64,000 nucleotides of DNA from Antarcticibacterium arcticum (GCF_007993795.1 NZ_CP042476.1:248001-312000); one strand, 5' to 3'; counted from the stretch's first letter, positions 34,854-45,360 are shown. Numbers and translations: made by a program. Notes: generated from the letters alone by a model not told the origin.

Positions 34854-36446
34854 TTAATAACCTGGGTTTTGAGTTAAGTTTGTGTTTACCCCAAGATCTG
34901 ACGCTGGGATAGGCATTAAATTTCTATAAGAAGGAGTAGTGCTACCCTGTGGTACGCCACCTTTGAAAGCCCAGATACCATTTTCAGTAAACTGGTTGAA
35001 ACGTATAAGATCTGTTCTTCGGTGTGCTTCCCAGTACAATTCTCTTGCTCTTTCATTAAGAATAAATGTTGGGGTAAGGTCTCCTGCGCTAATATTCTGG
35101 CTTGGGTTTCCATAAGCGCGCTCCCTTAGTTCGTTAATATAACCTACAGCTTTAGAAACATCTCCTCCCTGGTTTCTCGCAACCACTTCAGCATACATCA
35201 AATAGGCATCTGCAAGTCTAAACATTGGAAAATCTGTATCCACAAATCCAGCCGGATAATCACCTCTGTTTCCATTTACATTTACATTCTTGTATTTTGC
35301 CACAGCATAGCCGTGATTAAAGTTACCGATACTTAGGACTTCTTTGGTTTGTCCATCTGAATGAAAAAGGGCACGGGTATCATCACTATCAGCTCCACCA
35401 GGGAACTTGTCAACAAACTGCTGAGTTGTTCTTAAACCTGCCCAACCACCGTCTATTCCAAAATCCCGGGGCACCATAGTACCACCTACTGAGGCATGAA
35501 TTATAAATGTCATACCCCCATATGACTGGGTGTTTAAAGCATCAAAAGTTATTGGAAAAATTATCTCTTTTTGCGCTCCATTCCGGTCATTATCTGCAAG
35601 AAAAAGATTCTGGTAGGGTACATCCGGGATTTCATAACCTGCCTCAATAACTTTGGTCGTATAGGTTATTACATCTGCGTATCGTGGAGTTCCTGTATAC
35701 GTTTCAGCGTTCAGGTAAAGTTTTGAAAGCAACATCCAAACTGCAGCCTGATCTGCTCTTCCATAAGTATGTCTTGGAGGAAGAATTTGATTTTCTATTG
35801 CCTTTAGTTCAGATTCTATAAACGCGAAAAGAGATTGACTGTCTGTTTGTTGAGGTAGGAAAGCCCCAATTGGGTCATTTTCTGTAATAAACGGAGGGTT
35901 GCCAAATAGATCCAGTGCGTGCCAGTAGCTTAATGCTCTTAAGAAGCGGGCTTCAGCACGGTAATTCTGAATATCTGTTCGCAGTTGCCCATCAACACCT
36001 CTATCTGAAAGGGCTTCATCTGAAGTTTGTCTTAGAAACTCATTGGTCAAGGCTACCTGGTACATAATACGGCTGTACATGGTTCTTATGAATTCATTAC
36101 CAGATGTCCAGGTTTGAGCGTGAAGGTTGGCAATTGTGCCATCGTTCCATCCAATTACGGCCTCATCTGTGGTAAGTTCCTGCATCGAGAAATAAAGTCT
36201 CAGGTAATTTGAAAATCCTTCATCAAGACCGGCAAGATCTGGTTGGCCGGCGGGTCCTTGCTGGCCGCTTAAGGCGATGCCCGCATAAAGTTTGGCAAGA
36301 AACTGTTCATAGGATGCCGGGTTGCTAAAAACAGCAGCAGATGTTTGCCTTTCATCTTCCGGAGCAAGGTCCAATTCGTCCTGGCATGATGTAAACATCA
36401 TGAAACTGATAAAGACGAAAAGAATAGGTCTGAATTTTTTATACAT
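34854..36446 (-). CDS. susD: SusD/RagB-family starch-binding lipoprotein
   Basis: A surface lipoprotein (about 530 residues) that caps the SusC channel and binds glycans. The ATG at 36444-36446 is preferred because MYKKFRPILFVFISFMMFTS is followed by the lipidated Cys; the ATG at 36470 would add eight residues. The N-terminal SusD-like pattern (DLAPEDERQTSAAVFSNPAS) and four TPR helices are present, and the C-terminal FRLADAYLMYAEVVARNQGG, INELRERAYG and NERARELYWEAHRRTDLIRF are diagnostic. It follows susC by 29 bases and is co-transcribed. Confidence 0.95.
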   Translation of the reverse strand: MYKKFRPILFVFISFMMFTSCQDELDLAPEDERQTSAAVFSNPASYEQFLAKLYAGIALSGQQGPAGQPDLAGLDEGFSNYLRLYFSMQELTTDEAVIGWNDGTIANLHAQTWTSGNEFIRTMYSRIMYQVALTNEFLRQTSDEALSDRGVDGQLRTDIQNYRAEARFLRALSYWHALDLFGNPPFITENDPIGAFLPQQTDSQSLFAFIESELKAIENQILPPRHTYGRADQAAVWMLLSKLYLNAETYTGTPRYADVITYTTKVIEAGYEIPDVPYQNLFLADNDRNGAQKEIIFPITFDALNTQSYGGMTFIIHASVGGTMVPRDFGIDGGWAGLRTTQQFVDKFPGGADSDDTRALFHSDGQTKEVLSIGNFNHGYAVAKYKNVNVNGNRGDYPAGFVDTDFPMFRLADAYLMYAEVVARNQGGDVSKAVGYINELRERAYGNPSQNISAGDLTPTFILNERARELYWEAHRRTDLIRFNQFTENGIWAFKGGVPQGSTTPSYRNLMPIPASDLGVNTNLTQNPGY

Positions 36447-36475
36447 AATATTGTTATTTAATACGTTCATAAGTT

Positions 36476-39421
36476 CTAAAAGGAGAAGTTAAGTCCTACC
36501 ACCACATTGCGGGTCCTTGGATAGAAATTGTTATCAATCCCATTGCTGATTTCCGGATCTAAACCAACGTAATCTGTGATGGTTAACAAATTGGTTCCCG
36601 TTAAACTCGCTCTTACATTTACAGCATCTCCCGGAATAAGATAAGAAAGGGACACGTTATCCAGTCTCACAAAATCTGCTCTTCTTACATAATAATCTGA
36701 GAAGAACTGGTTTTGTTGGAAATTGGTTTGCAATACATTGGCGTTAAGGTTTGAATAGTAATCCTGAGGAGTTACCGTACCTGCACCCACAAATCCGTTG
36801 CTGGACTGCGTGTTATTGTACACATAATTTCCAAAGTTTCCTCTGAAGGTAAAACTAAAATCAAGGTTTTTGTAGCTTATGGAATTGGTGAATCCCATAA
36901 AATAATCTGGTGTTCCTTTTTTATAGGCTTGTTTATCTGCCTCTGTGATTTGATTGTCTCCGTTCACATCAACATAAGCTCCTTCAATTGGTTGGCCCTG
37001 TTCGTTATAAACCTGGCGGTAAACAAAGAAGGTGGAAGGATCATATCCTTCTTTCCAGATCTGGATGTTGTTACCAACACCTCCTGAAATTCCTCCCTGT
37101 GGAATAAAGAAATTAGGATCCTCTCCAAGTGATAGTCTTGTAATCTCAAGATCCTGGAAAGTGATATTATAATTTACATTCCAGTTGAAATCATCTGTAG
37201 AAACTAAAATTCCATTTAGTCCAACCTCTATACCACGGCTTACCGTTTCACCCACGTTGGTAGTTAAAAGATCTGAAAGGTTTGCTCCAGCAGGAACAGG
37301 TACCGTAGCCAAAAGATCCTCGGTTCTGCGGTAATATCCATCTACACTTCCTGATAAACGGCCATTGAAAAATCCAAAATCAAGACCTGCGTTATAAGTT
37401 TGAAGTTCTTCCCATTTAAGGTTAGCATCAAATTCCTCAGGTCTTAATGTATTTACAAATCTTGGAGATCCATTTGAGTTATAACCAAATTGAACATCAG
37501 CTCTTCCACGGCTTGGGGTATAGATACCCAAATAACCATAATTCCCTCCAATTTCCTGGTTTCCTGTTACCCCGTAACCTGCACGTAGTTTAAGATCTGA
37601 GAAGAAAGTAGAATTCTGAAGGAAAGGCTCATTCATCAATTTCCAACCTACAGAGACAGAGGGGAAATTACTCCACCTGTTTTCTTTCGAAAATCTTGAA
37701 GAACCATCACGACGGTAGCTCGCAGAGATCAAATACCTGTTTGAAATATCAAAACTTGCTCTTGCAAAATAAGATTCAAGGGCATTTCTATTGATATTAA
37801 AGGTGTTTTGAAATTCATTGGATTGGGTAAAGCGTTGACGGTCTCCTATATAGAATTCCTGGTAAGAATGTCCTGCTGTAAGATCCAGTTTTGTGTCAAT
37901 AGCTTCTATGGCACTCTTGTAGTTAAAGTAAAAATCAAGAAGGCTGTTTCGGTTAATTCCCGTGTAATAATTTTCATAGGCTATATCATCACCCACAACG
38001 GCCGATGTTAAAGGCCTGGTCTCAAACCCATCAAGTTCAGAATAATCTATACCTGCATTTAAGTTGAACCTTAATTCAGGAAGAAAATGGAAACGGTAAT
38101 CAAGGTTTAAATTTGAAATTGTCCTTTTATTGGTAGAGTTATTTTCCCTTTGCTCCAAAAGCGCTAGTGGGTTCCTTGTAGCTTGTCTAAACTCGGTTCT
38201 CAAAGGGTCAGGATCTGAACCACCGCGAAATTCGAAATAACCACCAAACGGGCTGGTAGGGTCATAAACAGGTTGTGTAGGGTCAAAAGAAACCGCTGCA
38301 CCTATTGCTCCCTGATCTGCAAAATGGTTTTGATCCAGGATCCCCTTCGCATTTAAGGTGATTTTCAAATTTTTATCAAAAAGATCCTGAGTTAAAGTAG
38401 CATTTATAGCTGTTCTTTCATAAAGGTCTGTTTTTAAAACCCCTTGTTGATCTGTTCGGTTTAAATTCACTCTATATGTAAAGCTATCAAAACCTTCAGA
38501 TACAGTTACGTTGTGAATAGCTCCCAAAGATGTTCTGTAAATCTGGTCCTGCCAGTCGGTATCTGCATTTCCTAAAAGAGCGGGGTTGGTACCCGGCGCA
38601 TTGGTAACAATATCCCTGAATTGTGCAGCATTAAGAACATCCACTTTATCTGTGATCTGGCCGAATGCCACTTTTATATCATAATCCATTGCGAAATCAG
38701 ATTCCAGGCTTCCTTTTTTAGTAGTGATAAGGATAACCCCGTTCGAAGCTCTTGACCCATAAATGGAAGTGGCCGCTGCATCTTTCAGGATTACGAAATC
38801 TTCGATCTCATCTGGGTTAATTGCGTTCAGCTGGTTTCTCACACCCTGTACACCTCTTTGGTCAAGAGGAATTCCATCAACTACTATAAGAGGGGAGTTG
38901 TTACCGGAAAGCGAAGATCCTCCACGAATCCTGATCTCAGATCCTCCACCCGGTTCGCTGCTTGGAGTAATTCTTACCCCTGCAGATTTACCTGCAATAA
39001 GGGTTTCCGGGGAAACCACCGCACCTCTGTTAAATTGTGCCGGGCTTATTTTTTCTACTGCTCCGGTTGCATCCTGACGGGTTGTAGCCCCATATCCAAT
39101 TAAAACAACCTCCTCAAGAGCGGCGTCGCTTTCATCGAGCTGGACATTTAAATTTGTTTGGCCTGCAAAAGTAATTTCGCGGGAGGAAAAACCTAAAAAT
39201 GAAAAAACCAAAACATCGCCTTGGTTTATATTTGAAACTGTATAATTACCATCAAAATCGGTGGTAGTGCCATTGGTGGTTCCTTTTACCAGAATATTGA
39301 CCCCCGGGACGGGAAGGCCGGTAGCACTCTCGGTCACGGTCCCGCTAACGGTTTGTTGGGCAAAAAAGCTCATTGGCAGCATTAGCAGCATCATCAACGT
39401 GCTTTTAAATAATTTTTTCAT
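36476..39421 (-). CDS. susC: SusC/RagA-type TonB-dependent transporter
   Basis: A 981-residue outer-membrane receptor for oligosaccharide uptake. It has a signal peptide (LMMLLMLPMSFFAQQ), a carboxypeptidase-regulatory-like domain (TVSGTVTESATGLPVPGVNI), then the plug with AGVRITPSSEPGGGSEIRIR, DDIEDFVILKDAAATSIYGS-type motif (ILKDAAATSIYGSRASNGV) and a 22-strand barrel ending in VVVGLNFSF. It imports maltooligosaccharides with SusD as a lid, powered by TonB. It starts a susC-susD-susE-amylase unit, with a LacI-type operator 113 bases upstream. Confidence 0.96.
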   Translation of the reverse strand: MKKLFKSTLMMLLMLPMSFFAQQTVSGTVTESATGLPVPGVNILVKGTTNGTTTDFDGNYTVSNINQGDVLVFSFLGFSSREITFAGQTNLNVQLDESDAALEEVVLIGYGATTRQDATGAVEKISPAQFNRGAVVSPETLIAGKSAGVRITPSSEPGGGSEIRIRGGSSLSGNNSPLIVVDGIPLDQRGVQGVRNQLNAINPDEIEDFVILKDAAATSIYGSRASNGVILITTKKGSLESDFAMDYDIKVAFGQITDKVDVLNAAQFRDIVTNAPGTNPALLGNADTDWQDQIYRTSLGAIHNVTVSEGFDSFTYRVNLNRTDQQGVLKTDLYERTAINATLTQDLFDKNLKITLNAKGILDQNHFADQGAIGAAVSFDPTQPVYDPTSPFGGYFEFRGGSDPDPLRTEFRQATRNPLALLEQRENNSTNKRTISNLNLDYRFHFLPELRFNLNAGIDYSELDGFETRPLTSAVVGDDIAYENYYTGINRNSLLDFYFNYKSAIEAIDTKLDLTAGHSYQEFYIGDRQRFTQSNEFQNTFNINRNALESYFARASFDISNRYLISASYRRDGSSRFSKENRWSNFPSVSVGWKLMNEPFLQNSTFFSDLKLRAGYGVTGNQEIGGNYGYLGIYTPSRGRADVQFGYNSNGSPRFVNTLRPEEFDANLKWEELQTYNAGLDFGFFNGRLSGSVDGYYRRTEDLLATVPVPAGANLSDLLTTNVGETVSRGIEVGLNGILVSTDDFNWNVNYNITFQDLEITRLSLGEDPNFFIPQGGISGGVGNNIQIWKEGYDPSTFFVYRQVYNEQGQPIEGAYVDVNGDNQITEADKQAYKKGTPDYFMGFTNSISYKNLDFSFTFRGNFGNYVYNNTQSSNGFVGAGTVTPQDYYSNLNANVLQTNFQQNQFFSDYYVRRADFVRLDNVSLSYLIPGDAVNVRASLTGTNLLTITDYVGLDPEISNGIDNNFYPRTRNVVVGLNFSF

Positions 39422-39533
39422 AGATGAATTTGATTAGTTTAACTAAATATTAACTGTATATTCTCACTTCCGGATGTTAAAAGTATGTAAAATTTGGGTG
39501 CTCTTTTGGCCGGTTCCACCGAAAACAGTAGCG

Positions 39534-39545
39534 CAAACGTTTTCG
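39534..39545. promoter_or_regulatory. LacI-type operator between susC and the LacI gene
   Basis: CAAACGTTTTCG has the AAACGTTT palindromic core of LacI-family operators. It lies 113 bases from the susC start and 93 bases from the lacI start in the divergent region. Its exact reverse complement occurs at 52875-52886. Confidence 0.65.
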
Positions 39546-39637
39546 TGTTGAAAACTTTTATAATTTGCCGATATGGGGGTAAATTGTGATAATTTTACAA
39601 AATCAATAGAATTTGCCCTAAACTTTGATATTCAAGC

Positions 39638-40660
39638 ATGAAGAAGAAATTAACTTTAAAACAAATAGCCAAAGAATTAGATGTTTCTGTATCTACCGTT
39701 TCCAAGGCATTAAGAGATAGTGTAGAGATAAGCGAAGATACCAGGCAAAAGATAAAAGCATTTGCAAAACTCTATAATTATAAGCCCAATAATATAGCCC
39801 TGAGCCTGAAGAATAAAAAGACCAAGACAATAGGGGTTATCATACCGGAAATTGTACACCATTTTTTTACGACCGTTATAAGCGGTATAGAACAGGTTGC
39901 TAATAAGCGGGGTTATAATGTTATAATTTGTATGTCCAATAATTCCTTTGACAAAGAGGTGATCAACATGGAAATGCTTGCCAATGGAAGTACAGACGGA
40001 TTTATTTTAAGCGTAGCCAAAGAAACCCAGCAAAGGGGAGATTATCACCATTTGCTGGAAGTGATCAACCAGGGGATGCCTTTGGTGATGTTTGACAGGG
40101 TAATTGATGAAATAGAATGTGATAAAGTAATAATTGACGATACAATTGGTGCACGCGAGGCGGTGCAGCATTTAATAGATATAAAATGTAAGAACATTGC
40201 CCTTATTACCACCGTAGATTATGTGAGTGTGGGAAAATTGCGTACCCAAGGTTATCACGAGGCACTGGTTCATAATAATATGAAGATCAATGATGACCTT
40301 ATTCTTAAAGTGGAGGATTTTGACCACAGCGAGGAAGAAATAAGAAAATTTTTATCTGGGAAAGATATAGACGGGGTTTTTGCGGTAAATGAACACTTCG
40401 CTATTTATGCCATTAAGGCTTTTCATGAGAATGGTCTTAGGGTTCCGCAGGATGTTTCGGTGGTAGGTTTTACCAATGGAGAATTGTCCAAACAATTCAT
40501 TCCAAGTTTAACCACAGTAAGCCAGCATGGAGCCGAAATGGGGGCCCAGGCAGCGAGGTTATTAATCAAAAAACTGGAGAATGATGAAGGGGAAGAGGAG
40601 CCTTATGAAACAATAATCGTAGAGACCAGCCTTATTGAACGCAATTCTACAAAACGCTGA
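39638..40660 (+). CDS. LacI-family regulator of the alpha-glucan locus
   Basis: A 340-residue regulator. The DNA-binding head is TLKQIAKELDVSVSTVSKAL (residues 5-24) with the hinge NYKPNNIALSLKNKK, and the sugar-binding periplasmic-protein-like domain runs from TIGVIIPEIVHHFFTTVISG to the end. It is divergent from susC, upstream of a maltose-type MFS gene, and a LacI-type operator lies between. It likely senses maltose or a phosphorylated derivative; whether it represses or activates cannot be read. Confidence 0.92.
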   Translation: MKKKLTLKQIAKELDVSVSTVSKALRDSVEISEDTRQKIKAFAKLYNYKPNNIALSLKNKKTKTIGVIIPEIVHHFFTTVISGIEQVANKRGYNVIICMSNNSFDKEVINMEMLANGSTDGFILSVAKETQQRGDYHHLLEVINQGMPLVMFDRVIDEIECDKVIIDDTIGAREAVQHLIDIKCKNIALITTVDYVSVGKLRTQGYHEALVHNNMKINDDLILKVEDFDHSEEEIRKFLSGKDIDGVFAVNEHFAIYAIKAFHENGLRVPQDVSVVGFTNGELSKQFIPSLTTVSQHGAEMGAQAARLLIKKLENDEGEEEPYETIIVETSLIERNSTKR

Positions 40661-40793
40661 TTTAATTAAAAACAATTAAAAAATTATATATCTTTACCAC
40701 CATAAAATAATAGTCAAAACTGATATTTTCCCTTCCGTTAATATGTTTTGACGAGTCTTAGCGCTTGTCGGAGTAAGTAAATTAACTCGCGAT

Positions 40794-42314
40794 ATGCAAA
40801 AACGTAACCTTAGTTTTTGGGAGATCTGGAACATGAGTTTCGGATTCCTTGGTATACAATTTGGTTTTGCCTTACAAAATGCAAACACCTCCCGAATTTT
40901 TGAGACCCTTGGAGCAAATGTCGAAGACATTCCCATTTTATGGATTGCTGCACCTGTTACCGGTCTGGTCGTACAACCTATAATAGGTTATTTTAGCGAT
41001 CGTACCTGGACCAGGCTGGGTAGAAGAAGACCATATTTTCTAATAGGAGCCATCCTTTCTTCCCTCGCGCTTTTTATAATGCCAAATTCTCCCACTTTAT
41101 GGGTAGCAGCAGGAACGCTGTGGATCATGGATGCTTCAATTAATATTTCCATGGAGCCGTTCAGGGCTTTTGTTGGAGATAATCTACCCGAACGGCAGCG
41201 CACGCTCGGGTTTTCAATGCAAAGTTTTTTTATAGGTACAGGGGCCGTAGTTGGTTCTGCCTTGCCCTGGGTATTTACCAATTGGATAGGGTTGAGCAAT
41301 ACAGCACCTGAAGGAATAATCCCAGACTCAGTAAAATGGTCGTTTTATGTGGGGGGTGTAGTTTTCTTCCTGGCAGTACTATGGACAGTAGTGAAATCCA
41401 GAGAGTATTCCCCTTTACAACTCGCCGCTTTTGAAAAAGCCAGGCTTGAGGTAAGTCCTGCAAGGGTTGAGGTAACAAATAAAAAAGCCAATATAAGAAA
41501 CCAGTTCATGTCCGGCCTTATCATGACCATAACCGGTCTTGTGGTTTCTACCGTGATTTATTATAACGAGTTAACCAAGGAATTATACATCCTTTTTGTT
41601 GGACTTGTAATTATTGGTCTCCTTTTCATGATCGTTTCACAATTGCGAAGCAAAGATGTAAGGAATGGTTTTACCATTATAATGACAGATATGCTAAATA
41701 TGCCCGCAACTATGAAACAACTTGCCTGGGTACAGTTTTTTTCCTGGTTCGCGCTTTTCTCCATGTGGATCTATACTACCCAGGCAGTTACCGGCCACGT
41801 TTTTGGTACTACAGATCCCACATCTGTCCTTTATAATGATGCTGCAGACTGGGTGACAATAATGTTCGGGGTGTATAACGGGGTTGCGGCCGCGGTGGCG
41901 TTCCTTTTACCGGTACTTGCCAGGAGAACCAGTAATAAATTTACACATATGCTCGCTCTTATTGCCGGGGGGCTTGGTTTGCTTTCTATTTATTTTATTT
42001 CAGATAAAATTGGTCTTATCATGGCCATGGTTGGAGTTGGTATTGCCTGGGCAAGTATCTTATCTATCCCGTATGCCATGCTTTCAGGAGCTTTGCCTTC
42101 AGCAAAAATGGGATATTATATGGGGGTGTTTAATTTCTTTATTGTGATACCCCAAATTGTAGCAGCAACAATACTAGGATTTTTAGTGAAGGAATTTTTT
42201 AATAATGAACCTATTTATGCATTGATCATAGGTGGGTTTGCAATGATACTCTCAGGGCTTCTAACCCTGCGTGTAAAAACAAATATAAAACTGGATATAA
42301 GTGTACAAAAATAA
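40794..42314 (+). CDS. MFS sugar transporter (SLC45-like)
   Basis: A 506-residue inner-membrane protein with 12 helices. It is close to the SLC45/GPH-like branch of MFS sugar transporters: FLGIQFGFALQNANTSRIFE, GYFSDRTWTRLGRRRPYFLI (the loop 2-3 motif), and MEPFRAFVGDNLPERQRTLG. Its place after lacI and before pgmB and maltose phosphorylase suggests maltose or maltodextrin import to the cytoplasm. The last 14 bases overlap the pgmB start, so they are translationally coupled. Confidence 0.92.
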   Translation: MQKRNLSFWEIWNMSFGFLGIQFGFALQNANTSRIFETLGANVEDIPILWIAAPVTGLVVQPIIGYFSDRTWTRLGRRRPYFLIGAILSSLALFIMPNSPTLWVAAGTLWIMDASINISMEPFRAFVGDNLPERQRTLGFSMQSFFIGTGAVVGSALPWVFTNWIGLSNTAPEGIIPDSVKWSFYVGGVVFFLAVLWTVVKSREYSPLQLAAFEKARLEVSPARVEVTNKKANIRNQFMSGLIMTITGLVVSTVIYYNELTKELYILFVGLVIIGLLFMIVSQLRSKDVRNGFTIIMTDMLNMPATMKQLAWVQFFSWFALFSMWIYTTQAVTGHVFGTTDPTSVLYNDAADWVTIMFGVYNGVAAAVAFLLPVLARRTSNKFTHMLALIAGGLGLLSIYFISDKIGLIMAMVGVGIAWASILSIPYAMLSGALPSAKMGYYMGVFNFFIVIPQIVAATILGFLVKEFFNNEPIYALIIGGFAMILSGLLTLRVKTNIKLDISVQK

Positions 42315-42960
42315 AGGGATAATATTTGATCTTGACGGTGTAATAGTTGACACGGCAAAATTTCACTACCTCGCTTGGCGAAAGCTGGCCAATGACCTTG
42401 GGTTTGATATTACAGAAGAGCAAAATGAAGAATTAAAGGGTGTAAGCCGGGTGAGATCTTTAGAAAAGATCCTGGATTGGGGAAATGTAAAACTATCACA
42501 GGATAATTTTATGGAGCAAATGGCCCTTAAAAATGACAATTACCTGTCCTATATTTCCACAATGACCCAAAAAGATATTCTGCCCGGTGTGCAGGACGTT
42601 TTGAATTTTTTTACTGAAAATAATATCCCAATTGCTTTGGGATCTGCCAGTAAAAATGCCAGATCTATCCTGGAAAAAACGGGGCTTCATCAAAAGTTTA
42701 CGGCAGTTGTAGATGGTAATGATGTGGAGAAAGCAAAGCCGGATCCAGAAGTTTTTTTAATTGCCGCAGAAAAACTTGGTATTGAGCCAGTTAATTGTAT
42801 TGTTTTTGAAGACTCCCAGGCAGGAGTCCAGGCAGCAAATATTGCAGGAATGATAAGTATTGGAATTGGCAGTAAAGAGGTACTACATGAAGCCGATTAT
42901 GTATTTGCCAATTTTGAAGAAATAGAAATGAATTTTTTAAAAAAATTATTGACACAATAG
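42301..42960 (+). CDS. pgmB: Beta-phosphoglucomutase
   Basis: A 219-residue HAD-family enzyme that turns beta-glucose-1-phosphate into glucose-6-phosphate. The start is a GTG (GTG TAC AAA AAT), 14 bases inside the transporter gene. IIFDLDGVIVDT has the nucleophile Asp10 and acid/base Asp12, GSASKNA carries motif II, and KAKPDPEVFLIAA with FEDSQAGVQAA carries motifs III/IV. It works on the product of the adjacent GH65 phosphorylase. Confidence 0.95.
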   Translation: MYKNKGIIFDLDGVIVDTAKFHYLAWRKLANDLGFDITEEQNEELKGVSRVRSLEKILDWGNVKLSQDNFMEQMALKNDNYLSYISTMTQKDILPGVQDVLNFFTENNIPIALGSASKNARSILEKTGLHQKFTAVVDGNDVEKAKPDPEVFLIAAEKLGIEPVNCIVFEDSQAGVQAANIAGMISIGIGSKEVLHEADYVFANFEEIEMNFLKKLLTQ

Positions 42961-42961
42961 T

Positions 42962-45268
42962 ATGAATCAGGATTATATAAAACCAGACAACTGGTCCATA
43001 ATTGAAGAAGGTTTTGAAGGAGGACGTGTTAAATCTTCTGAAAGTTTATTCAGCATAGGAAATGGAGCAATGGGCCAAAGGGCCAATTTTGAAGAGAATT
43101 ACAGTGGGGAGACCTTTCAGGGCAGTTATATTGCGGGAGTTTATTATCCCGATAAAACAAAAGTGGGCTGGTGGAAGAATGGTTATCCGGAGTATTTTGC
43201 CAAGGTGCTTAATGCTCCTAACTGGATTGGAATTGAAGTATTGGTAAACGGGGAAATTTTTGACCTGCACACCTGTAAAAATATTGAAGATTTTCGCAGG
43301 GAACTTAATATGAAGGAAGGGTGGTATCAAAGAAGCTTTATCGCCACGCTGCCTAATGATGAAAAAATCAGGATAGTAGCTACCAGATTTTTATCAATGG
43401 AAATTGATGAGCTTGGGGCAATAGATTATTCCGTAGAACTTTTAACGGAAGCAGCCGAGATTACCTTAAGACCTTACCTGGACAGTAGTATTACAAATAC
43501 CGATGCTAACTGGGAAGAAAAATTCTGGCAAACTCTTAAGGTAAAAACCGAAGGAGACCAGGCTTTTATAACCGCCAAAACCCTTAAAACCGAATTCCAT
43601 GCCTGTACCTTTATGCAATCAAAGGTATTGCTGAATAATAAGGAGTTGAATGCACAATTTGAAGAGGAAATTCTTCAGGATAAAGTCACTTTCTCTTACA
43701 GTCAAAAGGTTGAAAAGGGACAAACTTTAAGCTTGCAGAAGTTTGCAGGTTATGTGACAGATATGAACCATGAGAGAAATGACCTGGTTGATGCGGCGAA
43801 AGCCGTACTGGCAAAAGGTATGGATCATGGCTTTGAAGCTTTGCTGAACATGCAAAAAGAGGCATGGGCCAGAATATGGGAAATGGCAGATATTTCAATA
43901 GATGGAGATATCAAAGCCCAGCAGGGAATTAGATTCAATATCTTTCAGCTCAACCAAACATATTCCGGGAAGGATGAACGACTTAATATTGGACCGAAAG
44001 GGTTTACGGGAGAAAAGTATGGTGGCAGTACCTATTGGGATACCGAAGCATATTGTATTCCTTTCTACATGGCCACCAAGGACCAGCAGGTCGCCAGAAA
44101 TTTATTGACCTATCGCTATAACCACCTGGAAAAAGCAATTGAAAATGCCGGAAAGTTAGGCTTTAAAAATGGTGCAGCTTTGTATCCTATGGTAACCATG
44201 AACGGGGAAGAAAGCCATAATGAATGGGAGATCACCTTTGAAGAAATTCACCGGAATGGGGCCATAGTTTTTGCCATCTATAATTACGTGCGTTTTACGG
44301 GAGATTTTGATTACATACCGGAAAAGGGTCTGGAAGTTATTATTGCAGTAGCAAGATTTTGGCAACAACGGGCGAACTTTAGTACTCCCAAAAACAAATA
44401 TGTGATCCTTGGGGTTACCGGGCCAAATGAATATGAAAATAACGTAAATAATAACTGGTACACCAACTACATCGCGCAGTGGTGCCTGGAATATTGCGTT
44501 TCAATGGTAGAAAAAGTGAAGGACGGGCATAAGGAAGATTTTGATCGAATCGCCGGGCTCACCAGTTTAACAGATGCTGAACTCCTCGCGATGAAAGAAG
44601 TGGCAGATAATATGTATTTCCCTTTTTCAGAAGAGTATGAAGTGTACCTGCAACAGGATAACTTCCTTGACAAGGAAATTATTCCGGTTTCAAAATTGGA
44701 AAAGTCACAACGCCCAATCAATCAAAAATGGAGTTGGGACAGGATCCTGCGTTCCTGCTATATTAAGCAGGCAGATGTTTTACAGGGATTTTATTTTTTT
44801 GAAGATAATTTCAGTATAGAAGAACTGGAAAAGCATTTTAAATTTTATGAGCCGCTAACGGTACATGAATCTTCCCTTTCTCCTTGTGTACATAGTATAC
44901 AGGCCGCAAAACTGGACCGTATGGAACAGGCTTATGAATTTTACCTGCGTACATCGAGACTGGATCTTGATGATTATAATAACGAGGTGGAAGAAGGTTG
45001 CCATATTACCAGTATGGCGGGTACATGGATGAGCATTGTAGAAGGTTTCGGCGGAATGAGGATTGTAAATGACCAGTTAAGTTTTACCCCGAGAATCCCT
45101 GAACAATGGAATGCATATTCCTTTAAAGTAAACTTCCGTAACCAGATCATCAAAGTAGAAGTTACGGCGGGCAAGACTAGTTTTTATCTGGAGGGTACAG
45201 ATTCTCTGGACATTCTGGTGAATGGAAAAAAAGAAACTATAGGCCTTAATACGCCGCTTGCGGTCTAA
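42962..45268 (+). CDS. Maltose phosphorylase (GH65)
   Basis: A 768-residue cytoplasmic GH65 enzyme that cleaves maltose with phosphate to glucose and beta-glucose-1-phosphate. It starts one base after pgmB. GGSTYWDTEAY, HNEWEITFEEIHRNGA (Glu427/Glu428 region holds the acid), GVTGPNEYENNVNNNWYTNY and NEVEEGCHITSMAGTW are the GH65 signatures; phosphate-binding residues lie in HITSMAGTW. Length fits the bacterial maltose phosphorylases. Kojibiose or trehalose phosphorylase is possible from family alone, but the locus supports maltose. Confidence 0.93.
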   Translation: MNQDYIKPDNWSIIEEGFEGGRVKSSESLFSIGNGAMGQRANFEENYSGETFQGSYIAGVYYPDKTKVGWWKNGYPEYFAKVLNAPNWIGIEVLVNGEIFDLHTCKNIEDFRRELNMKEGWYQRSFIATLPNDEKIRIVATRFLSMEIDELGAIDYSVELLTEAAEITLRPYLDSSITNTDANWEEKFWQTLKVKTEGDQAFITAKTLKTEFHACTFMQSKVLLNNKELNAQFEEEILQDKVTFSYSQKVEKGQTLSLQKFAGYVTDMNHERNDLVDAAKAVLAKGMDHGFEALLNMQKEAWARIWEMADISIDGDIKAQQGIRFNIFQLNQTYSGKDERLNIGPKGFTGEKYGGSTYWDTEAYCIPFYMATKDQQVARNLLTYRYNHLEKAIENAGKLGFKNGAALYPMVTMNGEESHNEWEITFEEIHRNGAIVFAIYNYVRFTGDFDYIPEKGLEVIIAVARFWQQRANFSTPKNKYVILGVTGPNEYENNVNNNWYTNYIAQWCLEYCVSMVEKVKDGHKEDFDRIAGLTSLTDAELLAMKEVADNMYFPFSEEYEVYLQQDNFLDKEIIPVSKLEKSQRPINQKWSWDRILRSCYIKQADVLQGFYFFEDNFSIEELEKHFKFYEPLTVHESSLSPCVHSIQAAKLDRMEQAYEFYLRTSRLDLDDYNNEVEEGCHITSMAGTWMSIVEGFGGMRIVNDQLSFTPRIPEQWNAYSFKVNFRNQIIKVEVTAGKTSFYLEGTDSLDILVNGKKETIGLNTPLAV

Positions 45269-45305
45269 GAACGGGTCCGCTTTACTGGGATAAGTAATAT
45301 AAATA

Positions 45306-45344
45306 ATTTTCCAGGATCCTGCCATTTCCAGGATCCTGGAAAAT
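45306..45344. repeat. Perfect 16-base inverted repeat between maltose phosphorylase and the SusA-like gene
   Basis: Arms 45306-45321 (ATTTTCCAGGATCCTG) and 45329-45344 are exact reverse complements with a 7-base loop. Each arm contains a CAGGATCCTG palindrome. No T-run follows, so it is not a classic terminator and may set mRNA stability or be a protein site. Confidence 0.85.
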
Positions 45345-45360
45345 ATAAATACGCGCAATT

